The notes beneath the pieces were generated by a model that made no database searches, had not been told where the DNA came from, and saw only the letters and a program-made list of their open reading frames with translations. Of a stretch of DNA of 21,576 bases, positions 1 to 8,340 are shown one piece after another. The number at the start of each line of letters is the position of its first letter. Position 1 is the stretch's first letter. Source of the DNA: Anaerolineales bacterium (GTDB taxonomy: Bacteria; Chloroflexota; Anaerolineae; Anaerolineales; UBA6663); the NCBI GenBank assembly GCA_016789245.1, contig JAEURM010000006.1, forward strand, positions 1-21,576. The letters are read 5' to 3'. A program made the position numbers and the translations under genes.

Positions 1-1
1 A

Positions 2-601
2 TGGCAAAACCAACCTGCCCCATATGCTGATTATTCACTGTTCAATGCCGAAGTGGCCTCTAACTTCAATCAGGCGATGGTGCGCGCACACTTACTTCAG
101 CAAAACCCTGACCCGAATTTCCAAATCAATGTAATTGAAGAAGCGATGAACAATATTCACCGCTACTTCTTCATCATGCCCACACTGGCGCGTTTTGAGC
201 TAGAGACGCATGAACGCATTGAGAACGGCCAAGGGCTGAACGGGGATAGCATGATTGACCTGATGGCCGATTTGTTCACTGAAGCTTATGGCAGTGAAAT
301 GCATGTTGACCGGAACCGCGTGGGCATTACGTGGGCCACTTTTGGGCATTTGTACAGTGATTACTACGTGTATCAATATGCCACCGGCATCTCGGGGGCT
401 ATGGCGCTGAGCAACCGAGTACTTTCCGGCCCGCCCAGCGCGGCGGAAGATTACCTCAGCTTCTTGAAGGTAGGCAGTGCGGTGTACCCCTTGGAAGCAC
501 TCAAGCGCGCGGGCGTAGATTTAAGCACGCCGGAACCCGTGGAAGCGGCCTTCGCGGTACTCGCCGGTTTAGTAGACCGGCTGGAGAAGTTAGTGGGTTA
601 G
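2..601 (+). CDS. pepF: Oligoendopeptidase F (M3 family), C-terminal part, 5' end outside window
   Basis: Cytoplasmic zinc metallopeptidase of the M3 family that cleaves short peptides. The frame is open from base 2 to the TAG at 599-601, so about 199 C-terminal residues are visible and the gene begins before the window. The tail carries the features typical of PepF: a [15 protein letters not shown] helix region, then [11 protein letters not shown], then a [28 protein letters not shown] block and a closing coiled helix ending in LVG. The zinc-binding HExxH motif lies upstream and cannot be checked. A GTG at 53 could be read as a start, but no ribosome binding site precedes it and the homologous frame continues upstream. 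The gene is followed by a strong terminator at 647-685, so it is not part of the downstream operons. The family call is confident; the exact subtype is not. Confidence 0.85.
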   Translation, partial: WQNQPAPYADYSLFNAEVASNFNQAMVRAHLLQQNPDPNFQINVIEEAMNNIHRYFFIMPTLARFELETHERIENGQGLNGDSMIDLMADLFTEAYGSEMHVDRNRVGITWATFGHLYSDYYVYQYATGISGAMALSNRVLSGPPSAAEDYLSFLKVGSAVYPLEALKRAGVDLSTPEPVEAAFAVLAGLVDRLEKLVG

Positions 602-646
602 TAAGCCAGATTAAGCGCTTCCCCACACATTGGGCGTTCTCTTTAT

Positions 647-685
647 AATTAGCGCAGACCTAACCAGTCTGCGCTAATTTATTTT
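647..685 (+). terminator. Intrinsic terminator after pepF
   Basis: A perfect 13-bp stem (647-659 pairing with 667-679) with a 7-base loop, followed by a T-rich run to 685. It lies 45 bases after the pepF stop codon and 36 bases before the kinase gene start, so it should end pepF transcription. Confidence 0.85.
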
Positions 686-720
686 GGGCTGGTGGGCAGT
701 TTTATCAATAAGGAACTACT

Positions 721-3099
721 ATGTCTGAAGGCATGATTGGACGCACATTTGGTGCTTACACCGTGACGGGGTTTCTGGGACGCGGCGGCATGGCGACGGT
801 CTTCAAGGGCTACCACGCCGCTTTAGACCGGAACGTGGCCATTAAAGTGATGGCGGCTGATATGCTGGAAGACGAAAACTTTCTTAAGCGCTTTGGCAAC
901 GAAGCCCGCCTGCTGGCCAAGTTACAACACCCTCACATCCTGCCAATTTACGATTTTGGTGAAACCGATGGCGTGCCCTATATCGTTATGCCGTTGATGA
1001 ATGATTCACTCAAAGATAAATTGAAGCCGGGTGACCCGCTCACCTTGGATGAAGCACTCCCCATTCTGAATGCCATTGCGCAAGCGCTGGATTTTGCCCA
1101 TACCCAAAGCGTGCTCCACCGAGATGTGAAGCCCAATAACGTGTTATTTGACCAACACGATAATCCGTTTTTGGCCGACTTTGGCATTGCCCGCGCTATG
1201 CAAGCCTCACGTGGGCTAACGGGCACTGGTATTCTGGGCACTTTGGAATATATGAGCCCAGAGCAAGCGCGCGGCGATGCGCTGGATGGCCGCTCGGATG
1301 TGTATTCGTTCGGCATTATGGCGCACCAAATGCTCACCGGGCATTTGGCCTTCAGTTCCACCACGCCGGCGGGCATGTTGTTCAAGCACATTAGTGAGCC
1401 GCCGCGCCCACCCCGTGAGTTCAACCCCGCGCTTCCCGCCACAGTCGATCAGATTCTGCTAAAGGTTTTAGCCAAAGACCCCAATCAGCGTTACCAAACA
1501 GCAAGTGAGTTTACTAAGGCATTGCGCGAGGCCCATGCCGGTGTAGTTTCACATACGCCCACTCAGCAGGTGGTGGCCGCGCTCACGCGTGAAGTGGATA
1601 ATCCTTTGCCGCCGCCGCCTCAGCCCGCGTTCAACCCACCGCCCGCCCAGCGGCTTCCAACTGGCAATACCACTCCGCCTTTCACCGCGCCGCCGGCCGC
1701 CAACAAACCAGCTAGCCCCAACACTTACCTGCCGTGGCTAATTGGTTGCGGTGTGATTGCTTTGCTTGGCTGTTTGGGTTTGGGTGGCACCGCCATGTTG
1801 GCCCCGGCTTTGTTGGGGCTGGGTGACCCAACGCCAACTGAGCGCCCAACCGAACGCCCTTCGGCTACACCCACGCCGCGCCGCCCCACAGCTACCCCAC
1901 GGCCCACATTCACGCCCCGGGCCACAGAATCTGGCACCACCACTTCTTCCACTGGTTCCGAGGTGGGGGTGTTTGAACTGTTCCAAAATAACGCCAATGG
2001 TTGGGCGATTGACCCCCAAGACGGTGATGCCTCCGTGGAAACGTTCAGCATTGAGGACGGCGTTTTCCGCTGGGAAATTGAAGCCAAGCGTGATTTGGTG
2101 AGTTTTAACTCGCCTGATGCCGATGCAAATTATTGGGAGAACGGCGAGGTAATGGCGGATTTTGAAGTGACCAGTGGGCCGGATGACGCCACGGTGGGCT
2201 TACTCATCCGCTATGTAGATGCCGATAACTATTACATTTTCAACGTCTCGCCGGGCACGCAAAAGTACAGTTTTTACGCCCGCGAGGATGATGAGTGGCA
2301 GACGTTGGTGGATTACACTGAAGCGCCAGCCATCAACCGCACGGGGGTTAACCGGCTCCGCGCCCGTATAGAAGACACGGAAATTACGCTTGAGATTAAC
2401 GGTGAAGTGGTGAACACGCTCAGTGATAGCACCATCGCTGAAGCCGGGTATGGCGGTGTGGCGGTAACGTTGTTCAATGCGGGTGATATCGCCACATATG
2501 AAATTACGCGCTATGAAGCTTACCCGTTGGATACGGTGTTACTGGCCGAAGATTTTGAAGACTCGGATAACCCGAACGATTGGGCCACCACGCCGTTGGA
2601 TGATGAATACGGTTTGGTTCAGCCCGTGATTGCCAACGGCAAATATGATATTGATGTGGCGGCCAAGCAAGGCTTCATTTATTACAGTTCACCCGATATG
2701 GAAGACGTGGAGGAAAGTTATGTGGCGGTGAACGCCCAACGCATCAGCGGCGCGGAAAATGTGGATTACGGCTTGATATTCCAGCGGAGTGATGACGGCT
2801 ATTACTACTTTGGTATTGCGGATGTAGGCCAGTACACCTTGCTCCGGTATGATGGGGAGTGGACTACGTTGATTGACTGGACGGACAGCAACGCCATTCA
2901 ATCCGGCGAGGTGAATCGGTTATCCCTCCGCCGAGTGGGTGATACGTTGGTGATGCACATTAACGGTGAGTGGGTAAGCACATATGAAGATACTGGCTCA
3001 ACGGTTACGGCCGGTGTGGGCGGCGTAGGCTTCCAACTGTATGACGCGGGTGAAACCGCGCGTTTTGAGTTTGATGATTTTGAAGTGCGAGCGCCGTAA
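721..3099 (+). CDS. Transmembrane Ser/Thr protein kinase with two tandem ectodomains
   Basis: A 792-residue Hanks-type kinase that phosphorylates Ser/Thr of target proteins and probably senses an outside signal. The catalytic domain spans about residues 8-270: glycine loop GRGGMA (20-25), VAIK lysine K42, HRD at 133-135 with D135, K137 and N140, DFG at 153-155, and MSPEQARG activation-segment end near 178-185. All key catalytic residues are present. A Pro-rich linker (about 295-335) leads to one membrane helix (about 336-367), then a Thr/Pro-rich stalk (about 370-410). Outside the membrane are two similar domains (about 415-600 and 607-790), each with a GWAIDPQ/DWATTPL start, NYYIFNVS or YYYFGIAD core and a LEINGE or MHINGE strand, resembling the concanavalin-like DUF1080/3-keto-disaccharide hydrolase fold. 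The ATG start is preceded by AAGGAAC. It is transcribed alone and converges with the minus-strand operon. The ligand is unknown. Confidence 0.9.
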   Translation: MSEGMIGRTFGAYTVTGFLGRGGMATVFKGYHAALDRNVAIKVMAADMLEDENFLKRFGNEARLLAKLQHPHILPIYDFGETDGVPYIVMPLMNDSLKDKLKPGDPLTLDEALPILNAIAQALDFAHTQSVLHRDVKPNNVLFDQHDNPFLADFGIARAMQASRGLTGTGILGTLEYMSPEQARGDALDGRSDVYSFGIMAHQMLTGHLAFSSTTPAGMLFKHISEPPRPPREFNPALPATVDQILLKVLAKDPNQRYQTASEFTKALREAHAGVVSHTPTQQVVAALTREVDNPLPPPPQPAFNPPPAQRLPTGNTTPPFTAPPAANKPASPNTYLPWLIGCGVIALLGCLGLGGTAMLAPALLGLGDPTPTERPTERPSATPTPRRPTATPRPTFTPRATESGTTTSSTGSEVGVFELFQNNANGWAIDPQDGDASVETFSIEDGVFRWEIEAKRDLVSFNSPDADANYWENGEVMADFEVTSGPDDATVGLLIRYVDADNYYIFNVSPGTQKYSFYAREDDEWQTLVDYTEAPAINRTGVNRLRARIEDTEITLEINGEVVNTLSDSTIAEAGYGGVAVTLFNAGDIATYEITRYEAYPLDTVLLAEDFEDSDNPNDWATTPLDDEYGLVQPVIANGKYDIDVAAKQGFIYYSSPDMEDVEESYVAVNAQRISGAENVDYGLIFQRSDDGYYYFGIADVGQYTLLRYDGEWTTLIDWTDSNAIQSGEVNRLSLRRVGDTLVMHINGEWVSTYEDTGSTVTAGVGGVGFQLYDAGETARFEFDDFEVRAP

Positions 3100-3131
3100 A
3101 CACTGGCGAGCGCCGTAAGAGCTGGGACTTG

Positions 3132-3200
3132 AGACTTCGGAAGTAAGCGCACACTGGACGGCTATATTTTGGGCCGTTGAAGCGCTTACTTCCGAAGTCT
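3132..3200. repeat. Long palindrome between convergent genes (AGACTTCGGAAGT family)
   Basis: A perfect 19-bp inverted repeat, AGACTTCGGAAGTAAGCGC at 3132-3150 and its complement at 3182-3200, with a second inner stem (ACGGC 3158-3162 with GCCGT 3173-3177). It sits between the convergent ends of the kinase (3099) and the oxidoreductase (3209), and could act as a bidirectional transcription stop. The outer sequence recurs at 20072-20139, so this is a dispersed repeat family. Confidence 0.8.
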
Positions 3201-3208
3201 GTTTATAT

Positions 3209-5641
3209 CTACGCCTTCACCCGCTCACCAGCTGGGTCCCACAACGGCTCACGCGTGACGGTGGCAGTGATACGCTCCCCAAGAATTTCTACAGTTAGTG
3301 AAGTGCCAAGGGCGGCGTAGGCGAGGGGCAAATACGCGTACACCATGCTTTGGCGCACGCTGTAACCGTACCCACCCGAAGAAGCCCAACCCACTACCTG
3401 TTCACTGGCACGGATTGGTTCATTGCCAATGGCGCTAATAGACGCATCCGCCAAAGTGAGGCAACACAGTTTGCGGCGCAAACCTTCTGCTTTTTGTTTC
3501 ACCAACGCCTCGCGGCCAATAAACGGGCCTTTGTTCAGCTTCACGGCAAAACCTAAACCGGCTTCGTAGGGCGTGTAATCCGGCCCAATCTCGCCGCTCC
3601 AATAACGGTAACCTTTTTCCAGCCGCAATGATTCTATGGCGCGGTAACCGGCGGCCACCAAACCCTCCGGCTGGCCCGCCTCCCACAGCGTATCCCACAG
3701 CCGTTGGCCGTATTCCATAGGCGCGTAAAGTTCCCAGCCCAACTCACCCACGTAGGTAACGCGCAAGGCGCGCACTGGCACATCACCCAGCGTGATATTT
3801 TGCGCGGTGAGGTACGGAAACGCCGCGTTAGATAAATCACTCTTGGTAACTTTTTGCGCAATGGAACGGGCGCGCGGCCCCCACAGGCCAAAGCATGCAT
3901 AAGCTGAAGTTACATCTTCAATGATGAGGTTCGCGTCAGCGGGCAAATTCAACTTAATCCAAGAACTATCATGCTGGCCAAACGCCGTGCCAGTGATGAT
4001 CATGAACCGATCCGGCGCGAGGCGCGTGACGGTGAAATCACATTCAATGCCGCCGCGCGGGTTGAGCATTTGCGTGTAGATGACGGAGCCAACCGGCTTA
4101 TCTAAATCATTGGCGCACAAGTATTGCAGGCACTTTAGCGCCTCCGGCCCGCGCACTTCAATTTTGCTAAAGGAGGTTTCATCAAACAGGCCGGCATTAT
4201 TACGCGTGCCCAAATGCTCCACGCCGATGGCGGGTGACCAGTTGTAGCTGGCCCAGCCGCGCGGCTGATAACCATGCGCCGCATCCGTTTCATACCGCGC
4301 AAACCAATTGGGCCGCTCCCAGCCCGTCTTCTCACCAAACACCGCGCCGAGGGCGCTAAGCCGTGCATACGCCGGAGAAAGTCGAAGGGGCCGCGCCGAT
4401 TCACGTTCTTCGTTAGGGTAATGAATATCGTAATATTTTCCGTAAGTTTCCAACGTGCGCGCGAGGGTGTAATTTTGGCTGGCGTAGTTAGCGCCAAAGC
4501 GGCGCACATCCAGCCGCCACAAATCCCATTCGGGGTGGCCGTCCACAATCCACTCGGCCATAGCTTTGCCAATGCCGCCTGCGCCCGCAAGACCGTGCGC
4601 ACAAAACGCCGCCGCCACCCAAAAGCCTTTCACCGCAGTGGGGCCAAGTAAATATTCGCCGTCCGGCGTAAAACCTTCTGGCCCGTTGAGGAGCATGTGA
4701 ATCTCGGCGTTCTCCAACGCGGGCACACGCTTGATGGCGTTCTCCATCAGCGGCGTAAAACGCTCCCAATCCGGCGGCAGTAATTTGTTGTTGAAATCCG
4801 CCGGAATGCCATCCAAAAATGTAGGCGCGGGTTCGCGCTCATAGCCGCCCATAATCAGCCCGCCTACTTCTTCACGGTAGTACACCAGCAAATCCGGGTC
4901 ACGCATGGTGGGAATGTTAGACGTGACGCCCGCAATCGGTTTGGTGATGAGATAGAGATGCGCCATAGGGATGATGGGCAAATTCAAGCCCACCATGCGC
5001 GCAATTTCGTTGGCCCACTGCCCACCGCAGTTCACCACAATTTCAGTTTGAATGGTGCCTTGGTCAGTCACCACCGCGCTCACGCGGCCGTCTTTTTGCT
5101 CAATGGCTTGCACACGTGTAAACGTGCAGAATTTTGCGCCGCGCGCTTTGGCCCCCGCCGCCAGCGCCATCGTCAAACCGGCTGGGTCAATAAAACCATC
5201 GGTGGGCAGATACACCGCGCCTTGCACGTCATCCAGTGTCATCAGCGGAAACAGCTTTTGCGCGTCGGCCGGGCTGATGAGTTCTAGCGGCAAGCCAAAA
5301 GAACGGGAGACGGCCACCAGCCGCTTCAATTCCTCCAGCCGTTGCGGGGAAGAGGCCAGCCGCAAACTGCCCACTTCGCGCCAGCCCGGGTCTACGCCGG
5401 TTTCATCTTTGAGTTTGCGGTACAAATCCGTGCTGTACCGAATCATTTTGGTGAGGTTGGCCGTGGTGCGCAGTTGGCCCACCAAACCGGCGGAGTGAAA
5501 AGTGGAGCCGCTGGTGAGTTCATTGCGTTCCAGCACCACCACGTCCTGCCAGCCCATTTGCGTGAGGTGGTACGCCACGCTGGCCCCGCCCACGCCCCCA
5601 CCGATGATGACAACGCGTGCTTGTGTTGGTAATTCTGGCAC
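3209..5641 (-). CDS. FAD-dependent dimethylglycine/sarcosine dehydrogenase-like oxidoreductase with GcvT domain (copy 1)
   Basis: An 810-residue cytoplasmic flavoenzyme of the dimethylglycine/sarcosine dehydrogenase group. Such enzymes oxidise an N-methyl amine and pass the one-carbon unit to tetrahydrofolate. The N-terminal DAO-type FAD domain has GGGVGG (14-19) and the TSGSTFHSAG motif, whose His49 matches the residue that holds FAD covalently in characterised relatives. The C-terminal half (from about residue 420) is a GcvT-like folate domain, with YTQMLNPRGGIE, GELGWELYAPMEYG and the YEAGLGFAVKLNKGPFIGRE block. The GTG at 5641 was chosen over a GTG at 5671 because GGAGAA lies 6 bases upstream, the resulting N-terminus aligns with the paralogue at 12247, and the longer form begins inside an intergenic repeat. 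It is the last gene of the minus-strand operon, 107 bases after the kinase. The exact substrate cannot be read from sequence. Confidence 0.85.
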   Translation of the reverse strand: MPELPTQARVVIIGGGVGGASVAYHLTQMGWQDVVVLERNELTSGSTFHSAGLVGQLRTTANLTKMIRYSTDLYRKLKDETGVDPGWREVGSLRLASSPQRLEELKRLVAVSRSFGLPLELISPADAQKLFPLMTLDDVQGAVYLPTDGFIDPAGLTMALAAGAKARGAKFCTFTRVQAIEQKDGRVSAVVTDQGTIQTEIVVNCGGQWANEIARMVGLNLPIIPMAHLYLITKPIAGVTSNIPTMRDPDLLVYYREEVGGLIMGGYEREPAPTFLDGIPADFNNKLLPPDWERFTPLMENAIKRVPALENAEIHMLLNGPEGFTPDGEYLLGPTAVKGFWVAAAFCAHGLAGAGGIGKAMAEWIVDGHPEWDLWRLDVRRFGANYASQNYTLARTLETYGKYYDIHYPNEERESARPLRLSPAYARLSALGAVFGEKTGWERPNWFARYETDAAHGYQPRGWASYNWSPAIGVEHLGTRNNAGLFDETSFSKIEVRGPEALKCLQYLCANDLDKPVGSVIYTQMLNPRGGIECDFTVTRLAPDRFMIITGTAFGQHDSSWIKLNLPADANLIIEDVTSAYACFGLWGPRARSIAQKVTKSDLSNAAFPYLTAQNITLGDVPVRALRVTYVGELGWELYAPMEYGQRLWDTLWEAGQPEGLVAAGYRAIESLRLEKGYRYWSGEIGPDYTPYEAGLGFAVKLNKGPFIGREALVKQKAEGLRRKLCCLTLADASISAIGNEPIRASEQVVGWASSGGYGYSVRQSMVYAYLPLAYAALGTSLTVEILGERITATVTREPLWDPAGERVKA

Positions 5642-5660
5642 AGTTAATTCTCCAGTTATC

Positions 5661-5741
5661 CACGAAGGCACACTAAGTTAACACGAAGCCACACGAAAAA
5701 ACTTCGTGTGCCTTCGTGACTCTTCGTGTGCTTCGTGGTTA
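5661..5741. repeat. Intergenic inverted repeat (CACGAAGGCACAC family)
   Basis: A perfect 13-bp inverted repeat, CACGAAGGCACAC at 5661-5673 and GTGTGCCTTCGTG at 5706-5718. It is flanked by a second, imperfect pair (about 5678-5697 with 5722-5741) made of the same CTTCGTG units. It fills the gap between the kinase and oxidoreductase 1 and resembles the TTCGTG-type interspersed repeats of Chloroflexota and cyanobacteria (from memory). It may lower expression of the distal gene or stabilise the upstream message. Confidence 0.7.
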
Positions 5742-5748
5742 AAGTCCC

Positions 5749-6645
5749 CTATCCATTAAGCTCCCCTAACCAAATGGCAAAACGCGCATCATTGAAATTC
5801 TCCGTCATGCGCGCAAAGTGTTTATCCGCGTAGCCTTTGAAATCAAAATCCAACTGAGAGATGCCCTGTTGCACCACGCCCCACATGGCCTCACGGAAAT
5901 CAGACGCAATCTTCATCAGCTTGTGGCGGGCACGGTGGCGCGGCGTGGCAGGGGCAAAATACGCGTCTAGCAAAAGTTGGTCTTGTTCATCATTTAGGCC
6001 GTGGTTCACGGCAAAGTTGGCTAAATCAAAAAACACATCGCCCATGCCGGCGTATTCCCAATCAATCAGCCGCAGAGCGCCGTCATCCAAAAAGTTTTCG
6101 TTCAGCAAATCATTGTGGCACAGGCGCGGCGCAAACGGCTCACGCAGAAAAGCGGCTTCAATCTCTGCCAGCCGCGCGCGGAGCCACGCATAATTTTCCG
6201 GGAAGGTGTTCACGCCCAAGCGGCGTGCGGTGGCATCATACATTTCCACAATGCGGAACGGGGAGAAGGTGGCGGTGATGGGCGGCAAAGCGTGGATGCG
6301 CTGAAGCAATTGCGCCACGCGGCGTAAGTTTTCTGGCTGGCTCATTTCCGGCGGCGGCACCGGCTTGCCAGTGATAAAGCGCGTCACCAGCCAACCCTCC
6401 GGCTGAACAAAATCCAACACTTCCGGCCCAATGCCCACACTGGCCGCCGCGCGCGTGGCAATGTTTTCTTGCGCGCGGTCAATGCCCAGTAGTTCTGTGT
6501 TGTTGCCGCCCACCCTCAGCACAAAGCTTTGCCCCTCCACTTCCACTTTGAAATTTTGGTTGGTGATGCCGCCACTCAACACTGAGGTAGTGAGGGCTTT
6601 GCCTTGCCAGTGAGAAATGCGAGGGAGGATGTGTTCAAGCGTCAT
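5749..6645 (-). CDS. Choline/amino-alcohol kinase-like phosphotransferase (copy 1)
   Basis: A 298-residue member of the APH/choline kinase superfamily, expected to move phosphate from ATP to a hydroxyl of a small amine. It shows a nucleotide-loop region LSGGITNQNF (23-32), the catalytic loop CHNDLLNENF (H177, D179, N184) and the metal-binding IDWEYAG (D195, E197), followed by FFDLANFAVNH, which resembles the DIANHF stretch of choline/ethanolamine kinases. The ATG at 6645 is preferred to a start at 6672: it gives the same length as the paralogue at 14697 and a similar N-terminus (MTLEHI versus MTITIEE), and it avoids a 22-base overlap with the CBS gene, which ends at 6651. It precedes oxidoreductase 1 in the operon. 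An amino-alcohol substrate such as choline, ethanolamine or 1-amino-2-propanol is inferred; another small alcohol is possible. Confidence 0.8.
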   Translation of the reverse strand: MTLEHILPRISHWQGKALTTSVLSGGITNQNFKVEVEGQSFVLRVGGNNTELLGIDRAQENIATRAAASVGIGPEVLDFVQPEGWLVTRFITGKPVPPPEMSQPENLRRVAQLLQRIHALPPITATFSPFRIVEMYDATARRLGVNTFPENYAWLRARLAEIEAAFLREPFAPRLCHNDLLNENFLDDGALRLIDWEYAGMGDVFFDLANFAVNHGLNDEQDQLLLDAYFAPATPRHRARHKLMKIASDFREAMWGVVQQGISQLDFDFKGYADKHFARMTENFNDARFAIWLGELNG

Positions 6646-6650
6646 AAGCG

Positions 6651-7475
6651 TTAGGAGGAAAGGTGTTGCCAAACAGAATTGGGAGCGGCCATGTGCGCCA
6701 CAATATCCGAAGTGGAAATTAAGCCCAGCGGCATGGTGTGCGGCTCAGCCGCGTCCACCACCACCAGCCGGTGCAAATGATGCCGCACCATCATATCCAC
6801 CGCCTCGCGTAAGTTGGCCTCCGGGTGAATGGTGACGGGCGGGTGCATTAAATCCGCCACCGTGCGGGCGGTTGAGTTTTCTAGCAACGTGGGCAGTAAA
6901 TCATAGCCCGTCACTACGCCCAGTGCGCGGCCACTGGCTTCTACCACTACCAGTGAACGGGAACGCCGCTCAGACATGGCGCGGGCGGCGGCGGCCAGTG
7001 GCGTCTCGGCGCGGCACACTACAAATCCGCGAGACATGACTTCCGCCACCGTGCGGCGACCCAGCGGCGCGCGGCCCAAATGCGCCACCACATCTGAAAC
7101 GGAAATAACGCCCACCGCTTGAGCATTATCACTGACGACTAAACGATGTAGGCGCTCCGTGTGCATGCGCCGAATGGCCTCACTCACGTCCGCGTCTGCG
7201 GCAATGGTCACCAGCGGCGTGCTCATCAACTCGCGCGCCGTCATGGCCTGCATCGCTTGCAAACTTTCCGCATCGGCAGAGAGCCACTCACCGGCCAGCA
7301 AATCAATATCCGCAATTACGCCGATAGGCGGTTGGCCAGCCTCAGCCACCAACAGTGCATGCACGCGCCGCTGGGCCAAGAGCGCGGCCACTTGCCCCAG
7401 TGTGGCCGCCGGTGGGCAAGTGAGCAAGCCCGTGTGCATTAAGTCTCTCACGCGTAGAGTCATCGTTTCACCCAT
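6651..7475 (-). CDS. Four-CBS-domain regulatory protein
   Basis: A 274-residue protein made almost wholly of four CBS motifs, at about residues 8-61, 79-133, 142-196 and 204-263. Each opens with a (V/A)xxLM or VMS element (RDLMHTG, RELMSTP, AEVMSRG, ADLMHPP) and ends with a GVI or GLIS/GVVTG strand and a D of the (S/G)xxD type. CBS pairs bind adenine nucleotides or S-adenosylmethionine and act as energy sensors, so two Bateman modules are expected here. No enzymatic domain is attached. The ATG at 7475 overlaps the upstream gene's stop by 8 bases, and an in-frame ATG at 7463 (residue 5) is an alternative. Its place between a nucleotidyltransferase-fold gene and a kinase gene suggests a regulatory partner of one of them; this is inference. 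Confidence 0.88.
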   Translation of the reverse strand: MGETMTLRVRDLMHTGLLTCPPAATLGQVAALLAQRRVHALLVAEAGQPPIGVIADIDLLAGEWLSADAESLQAMQAMTARELMSTPLVTIAADADVSEAIRRMHTERLHRLVVSDNAQAVGVISVSDVVAHLGRAPLGRRTVAEVMSRGFVVCRAETPLAAAARAMSERRSRSLVVVEASGRALGVVTGYDLLPTLLENSTARTVADLMHPPVTIHPEANLREAVDMMVRHHLHRLVVVDAAEPHTMPLGLISTSDIVAHMAAPNSVWQHLSS

Positions 7476-8229
7476 TCACTTCTTCCACATCGTTATACCA
7501 CTTCACTCGGTCTCCCACGCGCGCGCGTAAACGCCACGCAAAAGATTTTGGCTGGGCATTCAGCCGGTGCAAAATGGCTTCGGCTTGGTTCACCACCCGC
7601 GTTTGTTGCTCTGCGTTCAAAGCGGCGTACATCACCGCCAACTCTTTAGTTTTGTTTAGGTTCATGGTTACGGTGCGCCACAATCCCCAATCATCCGCGC
7701 ACAGCCGCGCCACATGCGCTAAGTTGATGGCGGCTTTATCCGTTTCACTTAGCGGATGCTCTAGCAAGAGCATGAACGTATCCACCAAATCTTTTTCGTT
7801 GATTTCCACAATCTGCATTTTGCCCAACAGCAGTTCGGCTAACGGCAGTGTGGGCGCGTCCACTTCTAGGCGGCCCGAGAGTTTGAGGGTATGGCAAAAA
7901 TCCAGCTTCTCGTAAAACACATCCACATGCAGGCCATGTGTGGGATGTTCAAAGATAGCGCGCCCGCCCTCGGTGAGCACAAACACTTCACGGTTTTCGG
8001 CATAGCCCAGCCGTGCCATCACTTCGGCCATAGCTTTGGCGTGAGCGTTGTAGCCACCAAAGTCAATATCATTAAAGCTCGCCCGCAAGTGGCTAAACGT
8101 GGGGCACCGCAGTTGAAAGGCTAGCGAGCCAAACAGCCGCACCATCAGCCGAGCTTCGGTCACAGCCGCTATCAGCCGGTGGGCTTCGGAGAGATAAATT
8201 TCAGGGGTGGCGGTATGGTTCTCGCCCAT
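7468..8229 (-). CDS. Nucleotidyltransferase-fold protein (AbiEii/MNT-like)
   Basis: A 253-residue protein with the pattern of minimal nucleotidyltransferases: a GS pair (residues 34-35), FNDIDFGG with D54 and D56, and the third acidic residue in HVDVFY (D103). A helix follows with the conserved lysine context LLLGKMQI (K137) and EKDLVDTFMLLLEH, as in AbiEii-like families. Such enzymes transfer a nucleoside monophosphate to a protein, RNA or small molecule; the target here is unknown. The ATG at 8229 was chosen because a near-consensus promoter (8246-8273) lies inside the longer reading frame that would begin at 8283 or 8295. The downstream CBS gene overlaps its end by 8 bases, so the two are probably translationally coupled. 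No toxin-antitoxin partner is visible, which argues against a plain abortive-infection role. Confidence 0.72.
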   Translation of the reverse strand: MGENHTATPEIYLSEAHRLIAAVTEARLMVRLFGSLAFQLRCPTFSHLRASFNDIDFGGYNAHAKAMAEVMARLGYAENREVFVLTEGGRAIFEHPTHGLHVDVFYEKLDFCHTLKLSGRLEVDAPTLPLAELLLGKMQIVEINEKDLVDTFMLLLEHPLSETDKAAINLAHVARLCADDWGLWRTVTMNLNKTKELAVMYAALNAEQQTRVVNQAEAILHRLNAQPKSFAWRLRARVGDRVKWYNDVEEVNG

Positions 8230-8245
8230 GGGTTTGCTTATAGGA

Positions 8246-8273
8246 ATTATAACGCGCTTGCATAAAGTGACAA
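8246..8273 (-). promoter_or_regulatory. Sigma-70-like promoter for the minus-strand operon
   Basis: Reading the minus strand, TTGTCA (8273-8268) is followed after 16 bases by a perfect TATAAT (8251-8246). Transcription would begin near 8239, only about 10 bases before the ATG at 8229, giving a nearly leaderless message with no Shine-Dalgarno site. It faces away from the DeoR gene at 8341, so the 111-base gap between the two starts is a natural place for an operator. Confidence 0.65.
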
Positions 8274-8340
8274 AATCTTTCATAATTGCTACCAACCCGG
8301 TCAGTAATAGTCAATTACATTCAAAAAAGCGCACACCGCC

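Noticed and set aside
53..601. A complete 182-residue gene starting at GTG 53
   Set aside because: The frame is open upstream to base 2, no ribosome binding site precedes 53, and the protein is the C-terminal end of a much longer family, so it is a partial gene.
644..649. TATAAT upstream of the Ser/Thr kinase gene as a promoter
   Set aside because: It overlaps the base of the pepF terminator stem and has no acceptable -35 element at 16-19 bases.
3087..3118. 13-base direct repeat GCGAGCGCCGTAA spanning the kinase stop codon
   Set aside because: Probably a small local duplication at the gene end; too short and isolated to indicate a mobile element or attachment site.
4274..5632. Long open frames on the plus strand opposite oxidoreductase 1 (for example 5052-5498)
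   Set aside because: They are shadows of the GC-rich gene on the other strand: composition is Arg/Ser/Ala-rich, no family is recognisable and no ribosome binding sites are seen.
5642..5671. Ten-residue N-terminal extension of oxidoreductase 1 from GTG 5671
   Set aside because: That start lies within an inverted repeat and lacks a ribosome binding site; GTG 5641 has GGAGAA at the right distance and matches the paralogue's N-terminus.
7468..8229. Toxin-antitoxin system (AbiEii-like nucleotidyltransferase)
   Set aside because: No antitoxin-like gene lies next to it; its neighbours are a CBS protein and a kinase in a coupled operon.
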